From Acidobacteriota bacterium (GTDB lineage: Bacteria > Acidobacteriota > Terriglobia > Terriglobales > Acidobacteriaceae), in contig JAFDVQ010000006.1 in the NCBI GenBank assembly GCA_018268915.1, forward strand, positions 806,001 to 870,000: a stretch of 64,000 nt of DNA, written 5' to 3'. The translations under genes and the position numbers were made by a program. Below are positions 8,623 through 16,875 of this stretch, piece after piece. The notes below the pieces were generated by a model, which was not told where the DNA came from, made no database searches, and saw only the letters and a program-made list of their open reading frames with translations. Every line of letters begins with the position of its first letter. The stretch's first letter is position 1.

Positions 8623-8901
8623 ATGGCAAACATACTCGTCAATATCGAAAAGGGAATTGAGATCGCTGCGGAGGATGTTCTCAAGTGGCTCGGAGGCGCA
8701 AATAAAGCCCTCAAGGCAGCTCCTCAGGTGGTCGCCGCACTCGCTACGCTCATCGCCGCCGTAGAGAAGCCGATGGCTGAGCTGGCTGGCGCCGCAGCCA
8801 ATCCGCTCAACATTGCTCTCGACATCCAGACCGCCAAGGACCTGAAAGCCGTCTGGCCCGAGGTCAAAACCTTCCTGGCAACTCTCGGCGTCAAATTCTG
8901 A
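8623..8901 (+). CDS. Small alpha-helical protein of unknown function
   Basis: A 92-residue protein, not recognised. It is alanine- and lysine-rich and should be almost all helix: ANILVNIEKGIEIAAEDVLK, then alternating hydrophobic segments such as VVAALATLIAAV and a C-terminal EVKTFLATLGVKF. There is no signal peptide and no Cys or His cluster. The ATG at 8623 is preferred to one at 8590 because GAAGGAA lies about 10 bases before it. A long AT-rich leader precedes it and a 10-bp inverted repeat follows at 8922-8961. Regular coding periodicity and an own leader argue that it is real. The helix pattern resembles holin-like or phage-tail-associated small proteins only superficially. Confidence 0.55.
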   Translation: MANILVNIEKGIEIAAEDVLKWLGGANKALKAAPQVVAALATLIAAVEKPMAELAGAAANPLNIALDIQTAKDLKAVWPEVKTFLATLGVKF

Positions 8902-8921
8902 TCTTCTATTCAGCAACATCA

Positions 8922-8961
8922 GGCCCATCCATCAAACAAATCTTGCTCAGGTGGATGGGCC
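8922..8961. repeat. 10-bp inverted repeat after the small gene
   Basis: GGCCCATCCA (8922-8931) pairs perfectly with TGGATGGGCC (8952-8961) across a 20-base loop, 20 bases after the stop at 8901 and 47 before the convergent protease stop at 9008. No T-run follows on either strand, so a factor-independent terminator is possible but not typical. Confidence 0.4.
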
Positions 8962-9007
8962 AGATGTCTGTAACTGAAGACTGGCAACTGGAGACTGACG
9001 ACTCTGG

Positions 9008-10162
9008 TTACGTATTCACCGTCTGTGCCGCGCCCAGGGTTATCTTCATGGTCATTTGGCGCCTGCCGCGCATCACCGTCACGTTAATCGTATCCCCAGC
9101 TTGGTGCTTATCTAAGACCACGGCAATGTCCTGCGGATCGGTGATCTGTTGCCCGTCCATCGCCACGATCAGATCGCCACCCAGCATCACGGCCTGATTG
9201 CCGACCCAGGCCTTTTCATTGCCGCCACGCAGCCCGGCACGATCGGCGGCTCCGCCGGGCACCACCCTCTGAATCAGCACTCCATACTCCGCTGAGAGCC
9301 CCATCTGCTGCGCAAGATCAGGCCCGATCGCATAGGACTCAATCCCCAGAGACGGCCGTCGAACCTGCCCATACCGCGTCAGATCCGAAAGCACCGCCTT
9401 TGCCGTATTGATCGGGATTGCGAACCCGATTCCCGAGCTCTGCTCCGCCCCATTCGAAGCAATCATGGTGTTGATCCCGATCACTTCGCCCCTGGAGTTC
9501 AGCAGCGGACCGCCGGAGTTCCCAGGGTTGATAGCCGCGTCAGTCTGGATGGCATCCTCGATCGGAGCGCCGTCTCCGTTCCGGATCGACCGGATGGAGC
9601 TGATAATGCCCTGCGTCATCGTGCCGCTCAGGCCGAAAGGGTTGCCGATGGCGTAGACCTTTTCACCGACCGCGATATGACTGGAATCCGCCAGCGTGAC
9701 GGGCTGCAAGTCCGGCGCCTCGATCTGCAGCAGCGCCAGGTCGTGGATTCTGTCCGAACCAATGACCTTCGCCTTGAAGCTGCGCTTGTTGCTCAGCTTC
9801 ACCTCGATGCCGCGATTCGCGCCCTCGACCACGTGGAAGTTGGTCAGAACGTGACCCGACTTATCGAGGATGAATCCGGACCCCTGTCCTTCCTGCGGAA
9901 CAGCTCCGTAGAAGAAATTCATGATCACTGCGCGCGAGGTGATGTTCACCACAGAAGGCAAAACCCGCTTGTAGACCGCGATATTGTTCTGCTCTTCGGA
10001 GTCGAACTCCGGCGCTGCGTGAGCCTCGGTGAGCTCAAGCGGGGAACTGGAGCCTGCGGCACTTGTCAGTGCGAGACGGTTCAAACCCGTGGGGAAATGT
10101 GTGGTGGCGAACCAGAACCCGCCTACCAGCGCAACGATCAAAACCATCTGGCGAAGTTTCAT
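9008..10162 (-). CDS. HtrA/DegP-type trypsin-like serine protease with PDZ domain
   Basis: A protease of about 384 residues anchored by an N-terminal membrane segment (VLIVALVGGFWFATTHF), facing the periplasm, where HtrA proteins degrade or refold damaged proteins. The catalytic triad is complete: His in LTNFHVVEG, Asp in HDLALLQ, Ser in NPGNSGGPLLN. One PDZ domain follows (PSLGIESYAIG to QMTMKITLG) with GGDLIVAMDGQQI, as in DegS-like members. The frame is open to a TTG at 10225; ATG 10162 is preferred because it leads straight into the anchor, but its ribosome site is weak. It is last in the leftward run folD-coaE-htrA, 43 bases after coaE. Confidence 0.9.
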   Translation of the reverse strand: MKLRQMVLIVALVGGFWFATTHFPTGLNRLALTSAAGSSSPLELTEAHAAPEFDSEEQNNIAVYKRVLPSVVNITSRAVIMNFFYGAVPQEGQGSGFILDKSGHVLTNFHVVEGANRGIEVKLSNKRSFKAKVIGSDRIHDLALLQIEAPDLQPVTLADSSHIAVGEKVYAIGNPFGLSGTMTQGIISSIRSIRNGDGAPIEDAIQTDAAINPGNSGGPLLNSRGEVIGINTMIASNGAEQSSGIGFAIPINTAKAVLSDLTRYGQVRRPSLGIESYAIGPDLAQQMGLSAEYGVLIQRVVPGGAADRAGLRGGNEKAWVGNQAVMLGGDLIVAMDGQQITDPQDIAVVLDKHQAGDTINVTVMRGRRQMTMKITLGAAQTVNT

Positions 10163-10268
10163 ACGCTTCTTGGAAACCTGATCACCTTTCAATACAGTTA
10201 CGCTGCCGGCGCCAGACAGTTCCAAAGTGGAGCGGCGCGAGGGCCACGCACCTGATTCGATGCTGCCT

Positions 10269-10964
10269 CTATTTTAATGAACCGCCCGCAGACCGTTGGT
10301 TGCTCTGCTGCTTAAGCTGGGGCCACAGACGCTCCACCTGTTGCCGGAGCGAGTCGAGGTCGCCGCCGTTTTCAAGTACGTAATCGGCCCGTCCGATCTT
10401 TTCTCGATCCGGAATCTGGTGTGCCTGTCTGGACCGCGCGTCCGCCTCGGCCTTCTCCATTCCCATTCCGCACGTGCAAACGCGTGCCACGTAGCGCGCG
10501 ATCTTATCCTCATCCGGAGCGGTCACCAAGATGACCCGATCGATGCGCTTCCGCAGATCCGCGTACGCAGCCGTCGCAGCCCCGCCCTCCCTTGCATCGC
10601 GCTCGACCTCGAAGATTAGAGCGGAAACAACAACAGCAACAGCCATCGGATCGCGTGCAAAGATCTGCTTCATCCACTCGGCCTGTGCTTCGATCACTGC
10701 TGGATGGACGATCGCATTGAGTTCCTTCACGCGGTTATCTTTGAATGCCAGATCGGCGAGCCGGGGCCGGTTCAGCCGGCCATCAGCGCCAACAACCTCT
10801 GATCCGAAAGCCCGCACGATCTCGTCGTAGGCAGCATTCCCGGGCTCCATCAGCGCTCGACCCAACTCGTCCGACTCGATCACCTCGGCGCCAAGCTGCC
10901 TCAGCATTTGCGCGACGGTGCTCTTGCCGCTGCCCAGTCCGCCAGTTAATCCAACGCGCAGCAT
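10269..10964 (-). CDS. coaE: Dephospho-CoA kinase
   Basis: A 231-residue kinase that phosphorylates the 3'-hydroxyl of dephospho-CoA, the last step of coenzyme A synthesis. A P-loop begins at once (GLTGGLGSGKST, 5-16), followed by VIESDELGRALMEPG with the conserved Asp, the LADLAF and LNAIVHPAV segments, and LIFEVERDA. It is somewhat longer than the usual 200-210, with extra C-terminal residues rich in Gln and Arg. Only three bases separate it from the folD stop, so the two are co-transcribed. Together with panB at the left edge this gives two CoA-pathway genes in the window, not adjacent. Identity is secure. Confidence 0.94.
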   Translation of the reverse strand: MLRVGLTGGLGSGKSTVAQMLRQLGAEVIESDELGRALMEPGNAAYDEIVRAFGSEVVGADGRLNRPRLADLAFKDNRVKELNAIVHPAVIEAQAEWMKQIFARDPMAVAVVVSALIFEVERDAREGGAATAAYADLRKRIDRVILVTAPDEDKIARYVARVCTCGMGMEKAEADARSRQAHQIPDREKIGRADYVLENGGDLDSLRQQVERLWPQLKQQSNQRSAGGSLK

Positions 10965-10967
10965 CGT

Positions 10968-11882
10968 CTAAAGGCCTCTCCGCAATTTGGCCGCGCGCAC
11001 GGTGTTGGCCATCAGCATCGCAATCGTCAGCGGGCCAACGCCTCCGGGAACAGGCGTGTAAGCACCTGCAAGCTCAAACGCCTTCGGATGCACATCGCCC
11101 ACAATCGTCGATCCACGCTTGGCGAACGCGGCTTCGCGTTTCGAATCTCCGGCGAAGAACTGATCGAACTCCTCGCGTGTCGTGATCCTGTTTATGCCTA
11201 CATCGATGATCGTCGCGCCGGGCTTTACCATCTCCGGCTTTATGAATCCGGGCCTTCCGATAGCCGCCACGAGAATGTCTGCCTGACGCGTGATCGCGCC
11301 TAGGTCCCGTGTCTTGGAGTGGCAGATCGTGACCGTCGCATTCTCGTGCAGCAGCAGCATTGAGACGGGCTTTCCCACGATGTCGCTGCGGCCGACAACA
11401 ACCGCATGCTGTCCGATGATAGGTAGACCGCTGCGCTTGAGGATCTCAATGACTCCTGCAGGCGTGCACGGCGCAAGAGCGGGACGTCCAGCTTGGAGCT
11501 TGCCGGCGTTCACCGGATGGAATCCGTCGACGTCCTTGTCCGGCGAAACGCTATCGAGGAGGAACTTCGCCTCCACATGCTTCGGCAATGGGAGCTGTAT
11601 CAGGATGCCGTCGACATCCTCCCGATTGTTGAGTGCAAGGACCAGGTCCAGCATCTCCTCAGTCGTCACGGTGTCCGGAGGAGTGATGAGATCGCTGCAG
11701 AGGCCGAGCTCGCCGCAGGTCTTTACCTTGCTTGCTACGTAGATCTCCGAGGCCGGGACATGACCCACCAGGACCGCAGCCAGCCCCGGTCGGATTCCCT
11801 GTTTCGCCAAGGCTTTGACCTCTTCCGCTACTTCACCCTTGATTGCCGCTGCAATCGCCGCCCCATCGAGGACTCTCGCCAT
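10968..11882 (-). CDS. folD: Bifunctional methylene-THF dehydrogenase / methenyl-THF cyclohydrolase
   Basis: FolD interconverts 5,10-methylene-THF and 10-formyl-THF in the cytoplasm, supplying the formyl donor used by PurN. About 304 residues. Signatures are IYVASKVKTCGELGL with the catalytic Lys, DGILIQLPLPKH, DVDGFHPVNAGKL, PCTPAGVIEIL, the dinucleotide-binding VVGRSDIVGKPVSMLL and the C-terminal TPVPGGVGPLTIAMLMANT. ATG 11882-11880 is preferred over the in-frame ATG at 11900 because GAGGAGGAG lies about seven bases before it. It heads the leftward run with coaE and the protease. A divergent sigma-factor gene begins roughly 80 bases upstream. Identity is very secure. Confidence 0.95.
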   Translation of the reverse strand: MARVLDGAAIAAAIKGEVAEEVKALAKQGIRPGLAAVLVGHVPASEIYVASKVKTCGELGLCSDLITPPDTVTTEEMLDLVLALNNREDVDGILIQLPLPKHVEAKFLLDSVSPDKDVDGFHPVNAGKLQAGRPALAPCTPAGVIEILKRSGLPIIGQHAVVVGRSDIVGKPVSMLLLHENATVTICHSKTRDLGAITRQADILVAAIGRPGFIKPEMVKPGATIIDVGINRITTREEFDQFFAGDSKREAAFAKRGSTIVGDVHPKAFELAGAYTPVPGGVGPLTIAMLMANTVRAAKLRRGL

Positions 11883-11963
11883 CCATACTCTCCTCCTCAA
11901 TCGTATCGCCTTCGCCCAGCGACTCCGGAGGATGGTTGCGTCGAGTTTCGTGCTGACGAGCTT

Positions 11964-13019
11964 TTGGCGTATCGTCGTGACGTGGACGACGAAGCGCCTC
12001 CCCAGCCGATCGATGAGCCTCTGAAGGTCGACGTATCGACCAGGGCGATCGCGCTGGAACCCGCCCTTCTAGATCGGCTATGGCTTGACTCCGAAGTCTC
12101 ATCGTGGGGCTTGGCGAGGGGCGACTTCGAGCGCATCATCCTTGTGGCGGGACTCAGGCAGAACTTCGGCGTTGCCGCTGGAACTGCAGCAAGCTTAGGG
12201 GAACAAGCCGAGTTCTTCCGCTCAATCAAGCTTGCCGACCTGGTTCTGGCCAGCGCTTGCGCCGAAGGCAACGAATGCGCCTGGGAACACTTTATGTCCG
12301 CTTATGGAGCACAGCTGACGCGGGCGGCCATCGCGATCAGTGGAAGCCAGACTGTGGGACGCGACCTGGCCGACGCCTTCTACGCTGAGCTTTATGGCTT
12401 GAACACGCGCGATGGGAAACGTAAGTGCCCGCTGGAGTCGTACCGAGGGCGCGGCTCTCTTCTCGGGTGGCTCCGGACAACGCTCTCGCAGAGATTCGTC
12501 GATCACTATCGGCGGACGTATCGGGAGGAAGAGTTGGATGAGGGCAGACATGATTCACCGATAGATGAGGGTTCAAGCCTGCCAGATAGCGCTACCGGAA
12601 CAGCGCTGCGGGAGGCGGTACATCAAGCACTGACCAGCCAGCCCGCCGAAGAACGATTTGTGCTGGCAGCTTACTATCTCGACGAGAGGACCTTGGCAGA
12701 AATTGGGAAGTTTCTGAATGTTCACGAGGCCACGATCAGCAGACGATTGAAGAGATCTACGGAAGCGATTCGAAAGCAGATATTGAAGTTACTCGAAAAA
12801 GGTGGATTAAGTAGAACGGCCGCACAAGAGGCGATCGGGACAGATCCTCGCGACCTGGAACTCGGAATGGACTTGAAAAAACTCCTGCAATATCCCAGTT
12901 CAGAATCGTTCAAAGAACAGGTACCTTCTCAGCCGGCGGTTGAGAGTGGAACAGTGGCCGGCGCAATGCTGTCCGATATTTCCGCTTCCCGGGCAGGCGA
13001 GGCAAACAGCGAGAGATGA
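11964..13019 (+). CDS. Sigma-70 family RNA polymerase sigma factor
   Basis: An alternative sigma factor of about 350 residues that would direct RNA polymerase to a small regulon. Region 2 is visible as CAWEHFMSAYGAQL through SYRGRGSLLGWLRTTLSQRF and VDHYRRTYR. Region 4, a helix-turn-helix, runs from SQPAEERFVLAAYYLDERTL through AEIGKFLNVHEATISRRLKR. An N-terminal extension of about 90 residues and a C-terminal tail after region 4 make it longer than ordinary ECF factors. The start is unsure: no ATG precedes the conserved part, and TTG 11964 or GTG 11982 are the only candidates; neither has a good ribosome site. It overlaps the anti-sigma gene by four bases, so the two are translationally coupled. 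Confidence 0.82.
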   Translation: MAYRRDVDDEAPPQPIDEPLKVDVSTRAIALEPALLDRLWLDSEVSSWGLARGDFERIILVAGLRQNFGVAAGTAASLGEQAEFFRSIKLADLVLASACAEGNECAWEHFMSAYGAQLTRAAIAISGSQTVGRDLADAFYAELYGLNTRDGKRKCPLESYRGRGSLLGWLRTTLSQRFVDHYRRTYREEELDEGRHDSPIDEGSSLPDSATGTALREAVHQALTSQPAEERFVLAAYYLDERTLAEIGKFLNVHEATISRRLKRSTEAIRKQILKLLEKGGLSRTAAQEAIGTDPRDLELGMDLKKLLQYPSSESFKEQVPSQPAVESGTVAGAMLSDISASRAGEANSER

Positions 13020-14233
13020 AGCCCACAACCCAACCCGGAACGCACCCTGACGCTGAGCTCCTTGCTGCTTTCTCAGAGCGGCAGGTCACCGACACGGAGC
13101 GGGAGGAGATCCTCGCGCACATGGCTGTGTGCAGCCGATGCAGGGAGGTCGTGTTCCTCGCGCAGAAGGCGATGGAAGCCGACGAGCCTCCTTCGCATAT
13201 TCAGGAAGCTCCCGAAAGAAAAAGAGTGGGAGGCTGGTTTGCCAACTGGAGATTGGCATGGATTCCGGTAGCTGCCCTGGCCGGCGTTGTTGGTGTTGCG
13301 GTGTTGGAGCACGAACGTCACGCGACGGTTCCACAAACGCAGATGGCGAAAAATGCAGGGCCTGCGGAGACGACGCCTCAGACATCCGGGGCCATTGCGA
13401 CGCCACATCCGACGCCGCTGCAGTCGCGCGAGAAGCCCAAGTCCAAGATAGTTGCTCCGGCCCGCGAAGACAGGGACATGGAACGTGATCGAAGATTGCT
13501 GGATTCGAAAGACGCCTCGAAGACTGCGCAAAAGAAGGATGAGGCTGTGAAGGAGGCAGACTCCCTGCGGCAAGTTCCTCCGCCGCCATCGGGCGGGGCA
13601 CTTCATGGAACATTTGAGGCACGAGCGAAGTCTTCTAGTGTTGGCGGTCCCCTTGCGCAGAACCAAATGCAGGTGCAGAACAACGCGCAATTGCAGCAGC
13701 AACAAAACTACTCCAACGAGGTTCAGAAACCGTCAGCACTTTCGGATTCAGCAAATAAGCCGGTGTCGTCCGTGATTCAGTCGGGTGTGTCTTCTCAGAC
13801 TGTGGAGGTCCAGGAGTCAGGTGGTCCTGTGCCAGTAGCCCCCGTCCCTGCGGCAGCGCCAGCAGTATCAGCATCCCAATTGGAAACCGAGAACGCCGAT
13901 CTCGCCGGGAACAATCTGGCAAAGGACAAGGGCGGGAAGCCGCCGCTGCCGAGCAACCTCGGCGTACTCTCGAAGGCCAAGTCAGGGAAAACGATCATTG
14001 CAATTGATTCTGCTGGAGCGGTCTTTTTGAGTGAGGATGCAGGCAAGCACTGGCAAACCGTGGATCCCCGATGGACCGGACGACCAGTACTGGTGAAGCA
14101 GCGATCATCGCTCGGGGCAATGGGAGGCTTGTTGAAGCAGTCGACACCGCGATTTGAAATGACGACCGACAAACACGAGATGTGGGTGAGCGAGGACGGG
14201 AAGACCTGGACGCCCGAGCCCCTGACGCGATAA
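13016..14233 (+). CDS. Zinc-finger anti-sigma factor with periplasmic sensor-like tail
   Basis: A 405-residue partner of the preceding sigma factor. The cytoplasmic N-terminus carries the H-x3-C-x2-C zinc motif (H35, C39, C42) typical of ZAS anti-sigma factors that hold their sigma inactive. One membrane segment follows (about 80-98). The periplasmic part has a long low-complexity stretch rich in Pro, Gln, Ser and Lys (about 105-300), then a compact C-terminal domain with SAGAVFLSEDAGKHWQTV and DKHEMWVSEDGKTWTPE, two BNR/sialidase-like Asp-box units. ATG 13016 overlaps the sigma stop. The signal sensed is unknown. The repeats hint at a beta-propeller fragment, perhaps ligand-binding, but two units cannot close a propeller. 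Confidence 0.8.
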   Translation: MKPTTQPGTHPDAELLAAFSERQVTDTEREEILAHMAVCSRCREVVFLAQKAMEADEPPSHIQEAPERKRVGGWFANWRLAWIPVAALAGVVGVAVLEHERHATVPQTQMAKNAGPAETTPQTSGAIATPHPTPLQSREKPKSKIVAPAREDRDMERDRRLLDSKDASKTAQKKDEAVKEADSLRQVPPPPSGGALHGTFEARAKSSSVGGPLAQNQMQVQNNAQLQQQQNYSNEVQKPSALSDSANKPVSSVIQSGVSSQTVEVQESGGPVPVAPVPAAAPAVSASQLETENADLAGNNLAKDKGGKPPLPSNLGVLSKAKSGKTIIAIDSAGAVFLSEDAGKHWQTVDPRWTGRPVLVKQRSSLGAMGGLLKQSTPRFEMTTDKHEMWVSEDGKTWTPEPLTR

Positions 14234-14239
14234 TCAGTC

Positions 14240-16342
14240 TCAGGATTTAATGACGTTGTCTTCTGGAGTGAGTGGCATGTGCCGCAGGCGAGTTCCGCTT
14301 GCGGCAAAGATTGCGTTCCCGATCGCTGGTGCGATGCCGACGATACCGGTTTCACCCGCACCCGCCGAAGGCAAGTCCTTGCGGTCAATGAGGACAACAT
14401 CGATCTGCGGTGTGTCGCTAAATCGCGGTACTCGGTATTTAGACAAACGCGGGTTCTCGATCCGGCCGTTCGAGAACAGAATCCGTTCGAAGAGCGCGCC
14501 GCCCAGTCCCTGAACAAGTGCGCCCTGCACCTGATTCCGAAGTCCGTCAGGGTTAATGATGGCGCCACACTCCCAAGCCTGTACAGCACGAAGCACCTTG
14601 ACCTTCTGTGTGGATGGATCAATCGCCACTTCAGCGCACGTTGCAACGTAGCCGCCCTTGTCGGTCCCGCAGGCGATTCCGAACCCGCGTTCAAGCGAAG
14701 ATTTGGAAGCTCCCCAACCAAACTTTTCAGCCGCTGCCTGGACCACGGCTTTCAGCCTCTGGTCTGAAATGTTCTTGAGACGGAAGGCGAGTGGATCCAT
14801 CTTCAGCGCGTGAGCCATTTCGTCCATCTGGCACTCACGAGCGAAATGATTGAAGGTTGCGGCCAGGCCTCGATAGGATCCCTGCCGCAAAGGCGACTTG
14901 GACGGATGGAACTGTATAAGCTGATTCGGAACCTCATAGGGTGTTCCAATCGCGGCAGGACCTGAGTTGTAGTTGTGGAACTCCCAGGAGACCAGGATTC
15001 CGTCGCGGTGCGCGGCAGACTTAACCTCGACGAGACCTGCAGGGCGAAAGTAAGCCCAGGTGAATTCTTCCTCCCGAGTCCAAACGACTTTGACCGGCTT
15101 GCCCGTGGCGCGAGCGAGGCGTGCTGCCTCAATTGCGGCCTCTCCAGTGTGCTTGCCGCCATATCCGCTGCCCATATCCGGCTGGATGACGCGTACCTGC
15201 TTCGGAGAGAGCTTAAAAGCCTGCATCAGCTCTTCTTGAACTCCAAAGGGGCGCTGCGTGCCCGTCCATACCGTAAGCTTCCCGTCGTTCCACTCGGCCA
15301 CTGCGGCGCGGGGTTCAAGCGGTGTGTGCGCGATGTACTCGATGGTGTATCGAGATTCGAGCTTCACATCGGCCGAAGCGAACGAATCGATGACCGAGCC
15401 GGACTGATGTTCGGCATCACTCTTTCCCTCGAGATTGGCCTTGAGATAATCGAAGAGACCTTGATTCGAGGGTTGGGTTGGAGAACTCCATTTGGCCTTG
15501 ATTGCGCCGAGAGCTTGATGCGCAACGAAGGCACTGTCCGCAACAACTCCCGTGAAGTCGCCGTCGCGAACAACTCTTACACCCGGCATCTTTTCCGCAG
15601 CGCTGGTGTCCATCGAATCCAACTTCGCGTTGTAGGATTCCGGGCGAAGAACAGAGCCGAACAACATCCCCGGACGCGCTAGATCGGACGGGAACTCATG
15701 CTTCCCGGTGACGAAGTCTCTACCACTCACCTTGGGCATTGCCGTTCCGGCAACCTTCCATTCCGTTGCTGGAGTGAGCGTAGGATTTCCGGAAACTGAC
15801 TTAACAAGGTCTTCCCCGCGAGTCAGATTCGCATAGGTGATGAATTTCTTACCATCCGGTGATGTGACTTTGCCCGAGCCGGCGATGAGTTTGGATGCAT
15901 CAACGTTCCAGCGCCGTGCTGCAGTTTCTACCAGTAACTCTCTGGCCGCGATGGCCATTTTCCGCAGTTGAGGAGACATTGTAGGCGTGGTGCGGCTGCC
16001 GAAGGTTCCCATGTCCCAGGGAACGAGGTCGGTATCACCCATGACCATGGTGATTGACTCAAACGGGACGCGAAGTTCCTCAGCAACGGCCTGCGCGAGC
16101 GAAGTGCGGATGTTCTGCCCGACTTCGACCTTTCCGGTGAAGACCCTTACTTGGCCGTCCGCGTCGATGTGAATCCAGGCGCTGATCTCGGTGGGAAGTT
16201 CATGACGGTTTGCCGCGCGACCTGATTCCTGCGCGATCGTTGGTACAGGCGAAAGGCAGACGAGAAGACCGCCTCCGAGAACTTTGAGAAAGTCGCGCCG
16301 GTTTACGTCGCTGTGAAGAGATTGGAATTCGCGTGTGATCAT
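14240..16342 (-). CDS. Tat-exported molybdopterin hydroxylase, large subunit (isoquinoline 1-oxidoreductase beta type)
   Basis: A 700-residue large subunit of the xanthine-dehydrogenase/IorB family, oxidising aromatic N-heterocycles or aldehydes. The N-terminus has a twin-arginine signal, NRRDFLKVLGGGLLVCL, so the complex should act in the periplasm with the 2Fe-2S subunit carried along. Molybdopterin-contact segments include QPDMGSGYGGKHTGEAA, SYRGLAATFNHFARECQMDE and a late AGETGIVGIAPAIGNAIF, where the conserved active-site Glu is expected. It overlaps the upstream 2Fe-2S gene by four bases (16339-16342). Many homologues also use a c-type cytochrome subunit; none is encoded here. It ends seven bases from the convergent anti-sigma gene. 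The substrate is not predictable. Confidence 0.88.
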   Translation of the reverse strand: MITREFQSLHSDVNRRDFLKVLGGGLLVCLSPVPTIAQESGRAANRHELPTEISAWIHIDADGQVRVFTGKVEVGQNIRTSLAQAVAEELRVPFESITMVMGDTDLVPWDMGTFGSRTTPTMSPQLRKMAIAARELLVETAARRWNVDASKLIAGSGKVTSPDGKKFITYANLTRGEDLVKSVSGNPTLTPATEWKVAGTAMPKVSGRDFVTGKHEFPSDLARPGMLFGSVLRPESYNAKLDSMDTSAAEKMPGVRVVRDGDFTGVVADSAFVAHQALGAIKAKWSSPTQPSNQGLFDYLKANLEGKSDAEHQSGSVIDSFASADVKLESRYTIEYIAHTPLEPRAAVAEWNDGKLTVWTGTQRPFGVQEELMQAFKLSPKQVRVIQPDMGSGYGGKHTGEAAIEAARLARATGKPVKVVWTREEEFTWAYFRPAGLVEVKSAAHRDGILVSWEFHNYNSGPAAIGTPYEVPNQLIQFHPSKSPLRQGSYRGLAATFNHFARECQMDEMAHALKMDPLAFRLKNISDQRLKAVVQAAAEKFGWGASKSSLERGFGIACGTDKGGYVATCAEVAIDPSTQKVKVLRAVQAWECGAIINPDGLRNQVQGALVQGLGGALFERILFSNGRIENPRLSKYRVPRFSDTPQIDVVLIDRKDLPSAGAGETGIVGIAPAIGNAIFAASGTRLRHMPLTPEDNVIKS

Positions 16343-16815
16343 CGAGCGCCTCCAGCGGAGGCTGAACTGGCGCGCCTGATTGCGGCCAGGATGCGCGGGT
16401 AGGTACCACAGCGGCAGACGTTTCCGTTCATGGCAGTGACGATCTGCTCGTCAGTCGGTGCATGGTTATCGTGCAGCAGAGCTGACGCGGCCATGATCAT
16501 TCCCGACGTGCAGTAGCCGCACTGGAAGGCTCCCTCCTGAAGGAAGGCTTCCTGCACAGGAGTAAGGCGACCGCTTTGTTCCAGCCCCTCAATCGTCATG
16601 ATTTTCGCGTCAGCAGCCGCCGCGGCCGGAATCTGACATGAACGTGTCGCAGCGCCATCCATGAGAACCGTGCATGCACCGCACTGTCCTTCGCCGCAAC
16701 CGTACTTTGTACCTGTCAGGCTGAGATGGTTACGAAGAACAGAAAGCAGCGATTCGTCGTCTTGAGCCTCGATGGGGTAGCTTTTGCCGTTGATGTGGAG
16801 AAGGAATTTGCTCAT
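16339..16815 (-). CDS. 2Fe-2S subunit of the molybdenum hydroxylase
   Basis: A 158-residue iron-sulfur subunit of IorA/CoxS type that passes electrons from the molybdenum site. It has the plant-ferredoxin cluster motif GCGEGQCGACTVLMDG and the second all-helical cluster motif with CGYCTSGMIM and GNVCRCGTYPRI, giving eight cluster cysteines. ATG 16815-16813 is preferred, with GAGGA about eight bases before it; the open frame upstream to 16869 has no family-like sequence. It has no signal peptide, as expected if it rides with the Tat-targeted large subunit. The large subunit gene overlaps its end. Identity of the family is secure. Confidence 0.92.
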   Translation of the reverse strand: MSKFLLHINGKSYPIEAQDDESLLSVLRNHLSLTGTKYGCGEGQCGACTVLMDGAATRSCQIPAAAAADAKIMTIEGLEQSGRLTPVQEAFLQEGAFQCGYCTSGMIMAASALLHDNHAPTDEQIVTAMNGNVCRCGTYPRILAAIRRASSASAGGAR

Positions 16816-16875
16816 GGCCTGAGTCCTCGGCGCCGGCAGGCTGGCATCCAGCATAGCGCAACAGCACATACTTGT

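Noticed and set aside
11493..11960. Sigma-factor frame extended back into folD
   Set aside because: The extension is antisense to conserved folD motifs, and the sigma domains begin well after 12200.
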